A DNA stretch of 64,000 nucleotides from Phycomyces nitens (Eukaryota; Mucoromycota; Mucoromycetes; Mucorales; Phycomycetaceae). Position numbers and translations under genes: made by a program. Under the pieces are notes generated by a model. The model saw only the letters and a list, made by a program, of their open reading frames with translations, was not told the origin of the DNA and made no database searches. Shown here piece after piece: positions 57,258-64,000 of this stretch (position 1 is its first letter; each line of letters starts with the position of its first letter). The stretch spans positions 186,001-250,000 of the forward strand of contig JAHRBC010000003.1 of NCBI GenBank assembly GCA_022702545.1, in the 5' to 3' direction.

Positions 57258-59395
57258 TTAACGTTGAGTATTTATATTTTGGAAATGAAGAGAGTTTCGA
57301 TTCTTCAAGTCATCAAAACGCTTCAATACATCAAACAGCAATCTATCCATTATCTCTAACTCAGAAAAATCCACTCCTGGAATTCTCCTCAGCCTCTCAA
57401 TATCTTCTCTCTGATGGTACAATGTTGCTGCCTGAGCCGTAATACTTTGAATTACTGAACTAGGATCTTGCAACTCATTGATTTGCCCAACATTGTCTTG
57501 CACGAAATCTACACTGTTGCCACCCTGGTGTGATTGTTGCAACTGATTATGCACATCGTTTTGCTGTTCAATATATGCCGAAGTTGCTCCATTGTATTGT
57601 TTAAGCAAGTACATATGCTTGCATGGCAACTGGCGACGGTAAAAGTTTGGGCAAGAACACTTCTGAATCAAGCCTTGCTCAATTGTAACAGTATACCATT
57701 GATTTTCTATCGAAAAGGAACGGATTTGCCACTCACCATTAGAGTCATCCATACTATTACTAATCTCACCCAAAGGGTTAATGATCATAGAAGGGAGTAT
57801 GTCATCTTGGATTTGTGATGCAGAAAAGGTATTTCTTGAGAGCTCATTCTCAACAGGACCCATTCTTCCATTGCTGAAATTGAGCCGTTCAACTTCTTGT
57901 TCATAAAAGAACTCAACATCGTTGGTCAAGATGAAGACGAGACGATCCAATCTTCGGATTCTAGCATGGTTGAAGTAAATGACCTTCAATTGATTATGCC
58001 ATGATTCGATGTAATTGTTTGTCAGGTATCTCTGGTGATGCTGTTGAACAAAAGGGCGCCCCCATCTTCTCAATACTTCTTCATTGGCTGTCCATTTTCT
58101 CTCAAAATATTGCAGAAATTGAGGTTGATCTTGGATCATTCTTTTAAATTCTGCAATTTTTGTCAAAAAGATTGCTTCGTTTGACTCAACAAGGATATCC
58201 TTCAAACTGTTCTTCAGGCTTTGCTTATAATCTGATAGCTGTTGTGTTGTGAACGATCCATCTAACTTGACTTTACTGTCAAGGTTATGTTGCCAAGCAC
58301 GAAGGACATGAAATTCACAGTAGTGAATTGCTGTTTGGGGTAATGCTGATCTGATTGCATTGGCTTCAGCAATACAACAGTCGATTGTAATTGCTAATGG
58401 ATCAAAAGAGCTGGTTTGGCGAAGAAATACGAGCCATTGGTTGATAGGACCAACACTTTGATCATTGGTGATCATGAATGCAACAGGGTATCCTTTTCTG
58501 GTCTCAGGGTGCTTGGTTACCAGGGAATACATAATCTCTGTGCTTCTACAGGAAATTCCATGGGTGGCGTCCAAGCAAAATGATTTGGATAGACTCATAA
58601 TTCGTACTTGAGTTGGAGACTGGAATCCAAAGGCAAAGAGATCTTGGTTGGTTGAGTAGGCCAAGAGATTTCCAGTAAAAATTGAATAATTCTGGGATGC
58701 CAGCTTTTCATTTAACCAGATTGATACTGAAGTGTTTTCATCTGAATCAAATATATAGAGCAATGTCTTCATCTATATTTTGTATAAATATCATTAAATC
58801 TAACCTCTTGTATATGTCATTATTAACGAACCTTTCTCATTCTGTTATAAATTTCTTCATAATTAGGCTTTCTTATGCCAACATCCCAGTTTTCAATCTG
58901 TCTAAGAGTAGAGATTCTTGTACTTCTACAGCTGCTTCCACTTCTCAACTGATCCTTGATAATTTTGATTGCCTCAGAAGGCAAAGGCAAGGTTCTTATT
59001 TCCTGGCTCTCTCCAGGAACATGGTTGGTATGATCTTTTGTCATACAAAAGGTCACAATCGAAGTGTTGTTAAACTGCTTGATTCTCAAAGCAGCCGTAC
59101 AACCACATGTCTTTGTGTCTTTTTGTGCAAGACGGACTTGTTGCTTAGACTAGTATTTTCCAGCACGATGGCATTGTTTTGTCTCTCCAAAGACCAAGGT
59201 TGGATCCGTAAGTTTTCTATTTACTATCCACTTTGTTGAGCACAGTGTATTCATTTGGCTAAGACACTGCTCCCATTCATTTGCTTTTACTGAGATTGTT
59301 GTATTCAAAGGAAGCTTCTTAATGCCTTCAATGGAGGAGTTGATCAAAGCATTTTGAATATTTGAGACGTTATAGATAATGGTGTTGGTGGACAT
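57258..59395 (-). pseudogene. MULE transposase with SWIM zinc finger, one in-frame TAG
   Basis: Exon 1 runs from ATG 59395 to about 58830 and carries the N-terminal DNA-binding-type region (QCHRAGKY, KTCGCTAALRI). Exon 2 (58772-57258) follows a 59-nt intron. The DDE catalytic residues are seen in FCLDATHG, ITIDCC and NNYIESWHNQ; CEFHVLRAW follows the second Asp. A SWIM finger, CSCPNFYRRQLPCKH, lies near the C-terminus. These define Mutator-like elements. The only defect seen is TAG at 59150-59152, between AGKY and SKQQV. Terminal repeats were not found, and 59396-59856 has no gene. Confidence 0.88.
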
Positions 59396-59856
59396 TTTTG
59401 AATAAATAATTCGAGAAAGAAAAAAATAAAAAATAAATTGAGAAAAAATAACTAGGTACTCAGCCAAGCCTCCTCTGAAAAAGCCACTATTCCTCAAGAT
59501 TCAAATAGCGATCAAGGAAAAATAAGGAGATGCCCCAAAAGTATTTCTTTTTTTTTCTCTGCTTAAAATTAAATACTTTCTCAAATACCTCAAGTATTTT
59601 GAGCACCTGTGTCCCATTACGAGACCCAGATCCTTCCAATCAAAACAGATACGTTTTATATTTTTTATATTCCGAGCTACCGTAAAGCACAGTGTAGACT
59701 GAAAAGCATACATAATCTATGCCTTTAAAATATGCGTAGAATGTTGAATTCAGGACATGAGACAAAACTAATATGCTATATAAAAAAGAAGATAATCTTC
59801 TATTTAACCACTAGACTATTAATATAACTTCTATTGCTACTAAGAGAGGACAATTG

Positions 59857-60475
59857 TGTTGTGGGTAGAGTAAAAATAGGAAAGATACAAAAGAATTCGT
59901 GAGAACTTGTGTAGGGTGTTTATTATAAAGAAAAAGGTTATGTTTCTACACAGAACTAACTACTGATATTTATATGTTTTCTGATTTATAATTCAGTATA
60001 TGCTTTGGTAATATTTATCACGATGAGTCATCTTCCAGGAGTATTGTCTTTCTGGAAAGATCCAGAGAGACCTATTGATATGATACTTCTCCAGTCAGAT
60101 CAGCCAGAGAGCTTTGGTAAAGAAGAGCATTTATGCTATTGGTAATATTTTAATATTCCGACCCAGATACTTGGGTAATGTTTTTAGAATTATTAATTCA
60201 TTGTAGTTGTAGTCTCTCAATCAAGTATTCATATAATAAACGAAATATGTAGATGGAATATGATGATGCCATTAGATGAATATGTGTATATCTGTATATC
60301 CCATATTATGGTGATAACAATAATAATAATAAATAATAATCAATTATGTGTATGATGATCTGTGTATTGGATAATCTCATAAAGGCAGATCCGTTTGACT
60401 GGAATAGCTGAGGATATTATTTTATCCTTCAGTCTTACTCTCAGATTCAGCAGTGATCAATACTCATTTACAACA
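59857..60475 (+). repeat. 619-bp LTR, copy 1
   Basis: Starts TGTTGTGGGTAG and ends TTTACAACA, and is about 97% identical to 60890-61508 in the same orientation. No target duplication. It replaces the downstream part of the tnp2 gene at 60476. The strand is arbitrary. Confidence 0.8.
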
Positions 60476-61968
60476 GGGAGGAACGGAAATAGATTCTTTG
60501 TAGATCTGGTGGCAATCTAGGCAAGAAATGAATCGTTTGATATCTTTAGTGATATCGCTAAAACCCGTCATCTTCTGAAGACCAGCAAGACTTGTTGGGA
60601 GCTGAAAGTCTTGTCCGTACACTGTCAAGAGCTCATTGACAAACTGGATCAATACAACGGCGCCCTTGTTGACTGCATAATGGGATGCGAAAAGAACAAC
60701 AAAAATGGCAATGGCTCTATGCACTGGATTTTTGGGCATACCAGGAGCACAAAAGGGTTCTGTTTTAAAAAAGGAAAATTATTAACACTCAATTTTGGCA
60801 TGCTTCTTTATGATAGTTATTTAATACTGACCTTTGCCGTTGAACTCCTCAACATTAATCTCCTCAACATCACTCTCCTTATTGTCGCTGTTGTGGGTAG
60901 AAATAAACTTGGAAAGATACGAAAGAATTCGTGAGAACTTGTGTAGGGTGTTTATTCCAAAGAAAAAAGGTTCTCTTTCTACACAGAACTAACTACTGAT
61001 ATTTATATGTTTTCTGATTTATAATTCAGTATATGCTTTGGTAATATTTATTACGATGAGTCATCTTCCAGGAGTATTGTCTTTCTAGAAAGATCCAGAG
61101 AGACCTATTGATATGATACTTCTCCAGTCAGATCAGCCAGAGAGCTTTGGTAAAGAAGAGCATTTATGCTATTGGTAATATTTTAATATTCCGACCCAGA
61201 TACTTGGGTAATGTTTTTAGAATTATTAATTCATTGTAGTTGTAGTCTCTCAATCAAGTATTCATATAATCAACGAAATATGTAGATGGAATATGATGAT
61301 GCCATTAGATAAATATGTGTATATCTGTATATCCCATATTATGGTGATAACGATAATAATAATAAATAATAATCAATTATGTGTATGATGATCTGTGTAT
61401 TGGATAATCTCATAAAGGCAGATCCGTTTGACTGGAATAGCTGAGGATATTATTTTATCCTTCAGTCTTACTCTCAGATTCAGCAGTAATCAATACTCAT
61501 TTACAACAGTCGCCATTGTCATTGTCATTGACAATCTCAGTGTCATCGCCATTGACCTCATTGTCAGCCAAATCATCCTCAGACATCGGGACGGAATCCA
61601 AAAAAGGTAGGTTGGCCTGACCGCCCATTGTTTCCATGGATTCAGATTCAAACATTGGGATTGCTACAAATATGGAATAGATTAGTTTATTGCCCTTAAA
61701 CTGGTTTTCAAATAAATATTTTTTACCCTCAACATCAACATCTATAATGACACTTTGTGTGCCTGAGGTTCAATTAAAGAATAATGGTTATTATTGCGCA
61801 GTAAATATAAAATTAATACATACTACTCTCAGTTTGTCCAGCCTCTTCAATTCTTGCTCTTTTGGCATGATGCTGATAATTGCGTCTGGATACCATAGAG
61901 AACCCTTCTTGGTTACCATTGCATTTGTTACAGTAACAGGCAGTGTTGTTTTGGGAAGCAGAAGACAT
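60476..61968 (-). pseudogene. Second tnp2-type CACTA transposase, 5' part only
   Basis: Exon 1 starts at ATG 61968 (MSSASQNNTACYCNKC). Acidic exons follow (MFESESMETMGGQ, PMSEDDLADNEVN), then a 619-bp LTR (60890-61508) splits the exon at a duplicated GTCGC. The gene continues through an intron into MPKNPVHRAIAIF and GFSDITKDIKRFISC, matching the start of exon 4 of the tnp2 gene at 18115-21134. It is cut at 60476 by another LTR; the catalytic tnp2 core is missing. Confidence 0.8.
60890..61508 (+). repeat. 619-bp solo LTR, copy 2, in a tnp2 exon
   Basis: TGTTGTGGG...TTTACAACA ends and a perfect 5-bp duplication GTCGC (60885-60889, 61509-61513). Solo LTRs arise by recombination between the two LTRs of a full element. 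Confidence 0.88.
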
Positions 61969-62039
61969 ATTTTGTGTGATTCGATTGTAAGATAAAAAAG
62001 GAAACAAGTGCTTCATATGTTTTATTTGCTGTCAATTTA

Positions 62040-62369
62040 TAGACAAAAAAAACTATTGTATTTTACTTGTTTGCCCGAACCAATAGGATCTGTTAAAAAG
62101 TCTTTTTTTATTTGAATAAAAAAAATCTTCTGAGTTGAAAAAAAGGCCTATATTTCCTACACCTTAAAGTACTCTTGGTGCACTAGTAATCCAGCCCATT
62201 TTTCCAGTGTGATTGCACTGAGATTGAGAATCTGGAACTATACTACGAATTACTAGCTGTCATCTGGATCAACTCGCTGAACCAAACATCGTACGTCACA
62301 TCTGGAGGTCGTGCCAAGGAAATACAATTATTACAAACAACTCAAACAACGTATGGTGCATCATCATCC
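62040..62369 (+). other. Leader region upstream of a gypsy gag
   Basis: No gene. It probably contains the 5' LTR end and primer site of the element that follows, but I could not fix the LTR border. Confidence 0.3.
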
Positions 62370-63314
62370 ATGTCTGACAACCCCTCAAGACTTACCAAGT
62401 TCCTGGCCCCGCCCAAACCATTCAACGGTGGTCCCCATTGTGAGCCTCTCACCTGGCTTACTCACTTGGACCAAATTTGCAAGGGAATAGCTCTCTCGGA
62501 CATGGAGGTACTCTTGGTTGCTGCAACGCATTTTGAAGGAAATGCCGCTCACTGGTGGTCAGCCCAAGAATCATCCACCACAACCTGGGAGGACTTCTGT
62601 AACAAGTTCAAGAAACAATTTGCGTCTTCCCAGCTTGAGGATCTCTGGTGGGAAGAGATTGATACCATTAAGCAAGACAAAACACAGACTGTGGAGGACA
62701 TTGCTTTCAGACTGCAGCAACTTTTTGGCTTTGTGGAGCTTACCAACAAAAGACAACAAATCCGTATCTTCCTCAGAGCAGTTCGTTGAGAAACTGCCTA
62801 CAATATTGAAAAGAGAGGGATTCCTAACAGTTGGAACGATGTCGTTGCCCTAGCTCTCAAGATCCAGAATATTGAGGAGAAGTATGAGAGACCAAGCTCT
62901 CACAGTCAGGCTTCGGGAAGCCACAGAGACGACTTCTCCGAACAGGATACCATTATCACTGGTGCACTCACTGACTTGGCCAACAAGTTTGAAGCTCTCA
63001 AGATACATATGGTTGAAGGCCAAGCTGTCCGTCAAACATACAGATGTTATATTTGTAACGAAGTGGGTCACAAGCAAGTGGCATGTCCCAAGGCTCCAAG
63101 ACAAGATGATTGACAGGTCCAAGGTTATTACCAAGGAATAAACGGTCAACCTCACCAGGACTATGGACAGAGGTACAGTCAAGGACCACCCCCAATGAAC
63201 CAAGGATACCAACAAGGTACAGGTGGTCAGCCATGCCAAGAACCTCTCCAAGGATACTCCCAAGATGCCTGTAACTACCAGAATGAGGATTCGGGAAAAG
63301 GCAAAGGATGTTAG
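62370..63314 (+). pseudogene. gag: Gypsy Gag with CCHC knuckle
   Basis: From ATG 62370 (MSDNPSRLTKFLAPPKPF) the frame reads a capsid-type domain (AAHWWSAQE, WEDFCNKFKKQF), then the knuckle CYICNEVGHKQVACP. A Gln/Gly/Tyr-rich tail follows and the frame stops with TAG at 63312. Two TGA codons (62787 and 63111) interrupt it. The next ORF starts at 63308, overlapping the stop. Confidence 0.85.
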
Positions 63315-64000
63315 TAAATGGGAATACTGACGTCCAACCCCAATTCCCCCCTCCCACCAAAGGTGCAGTGAACATCGTCGAGACTGCCAGTGTGTATAAC
63401 ACTCAGAAAAGAACAAAGTCAGATGCATCTATGTCAACTGCCAGCCCTCTCCCAAAAAGAAAAGATAAACAGAAGGCTACAGACACATCACAACAAGCTC
63501 ACAATTTCTTGCAGTTTCCCATGGCCATGAGCCAGTTCAACCCATCCCTGTTTCCTGTACCAAAGGCGTCAAGCAAAGTCCCAGTCCCAGTTCCCGTCTC
63601 CGCCAAGAAGACTAGGTCTAGGAAACCCCCAAGATACCTCCCAGTAGAGCTCCAGCACAAGGATATCTGGGAAAGACTTAAGACAGTTGATGCTGGTCTA
63701 TCGGTGGCTGATTGGATTTCCATTGACAAGCCTGCTATCAGAGACCTCAAAGATGGACTAAGGTTCATGTGTTCCAAGAAAGGCAAAGCAGTAGGCAAGA
63801 TCAATATGGTAGACATACAAGAATCAAGTGACACCGAATCGTCTACTTCGGTTGGATATGACTCAGATCAGGGAACACAAGGTTCATCATCAATCGACGA
63901 TTCAGAAACCAAAGACAGCACTGACAATGGCTATGAAAGCGAAGACACTGAATATGACCTCAATTACAACTACAATGACTTCGCTGCTAGTCAACCTCTG
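63308..64000 (+). CDS. Start of gypsy pol ORF, runs off the window
   Basis: An uninterrupted frame of 231 codons from ATG 63308 to the window end. It holds a Lys/Pro-rich stretch (KKTRSRKPPRYLP), a helical segment DAGLSVADWISIDKPA and an acidic Ser/Asp/Glu-rich tail. It overlaps the end of gag by seven bases, so it is probably the N-terminal part of Pol ahead of the protease. No catalytic motif is reached in the window. Confidence 0.6.
   Translation, partial: MLVNGNTDVQPQFPPPTKGAVNIVETASVYNTQKRTKSDASMSTASPLPKRKDKQKATDTSQQAHNFLQFPMAMSQFNPSLFPVPKASSKVPVPVPVSAKKTRSRKPPRYLPVELQHKDIWERLKTVDAGLSVADWISIDKPAIRDLKDGLRFMCSKKGKAVGKINMVDIQESSDTESSTSVGYDSDQGTQGSSSIDDSETKDSTDNGYESEDTEYDLNYNYNDFAASQPL

Noticed and set aside
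59857..61508. Compact retroelement that captured a tnp2 exon
   Set aside because: Only the right LTR has a target duplication, and its duplicate lies within the tnp2 exon, showing a separate solo insertion.

Overview
The window is AT-rich, intron-dense eukaryotic DNA with short GT-AG introns of about 50-80 nt. It is most likely from a Mucoromycota mould (Mucor, Phycomyces or similar); the taxon is inferred from gene style and repeat content, not proven. Most of the window is a nested graveyard of transposable elements. Only a few host-like genes are visible: a tRNA-Asn (10169-10241), a 12-exon Gemin5-like WD40 gene (32714-36723) and a multi-exon OTU-domain gene (28494-32124). Two decayed members of mould gene families with a PD-(D/E)XK-like pattern are also present (39930-40990 and 48196-50020).

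Region 1-14.7 kb. Two inverted, near-identical 3439-bp CACTA-type elements (166-3604 and 11280-14718) bracket a run of nested LTR fragments, a complete young Ty3/gypsy element (4674-10070) and the tRNA. Region 14.7-28 kb. An older gypsy element on the minus strand (23951 down to 14719) is split by a complete 6.08-kb CACTA element (15307-21382). That element has 25-bp inverted ends, an ATG target duplication, a tnp2 transposase gene and a convergent second gene. Beside it lie pieces of two DIRS-type elements in opposite orientations.

Region 28-37 kb is the most gene-like part: the OTU gene, with an LTR-like insertion in one intron, followed by the Gemin5-like gene. Region 37-53.7 kb holds Tc1/mariner pseudogenes, a MITE, a 43-bp minisatellite, palindromic LTR-like repeats and a gypsy integrase fragment. 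Region 53.7-64 kb holds a third CACTA element with an AAT target duplication, a MULE transposase with a SWIM zinc finger, a second tnp2 gene broken by 619-bp LTRs, and the start of a gypsy gag-pol that runs off the window.

Many element ORFs differ from an open frame only by TGA or TAG codons or by single-base shifts, so most are recently decayed. There is no sign of a defence island, CRISPR array or metabolic cluster. The most novel-looking items are the second CACTA gene, the PD-(D/E)XK-like families, the OTU gene and the minisatellite that has expanded in one copy of a repeat but not in another.
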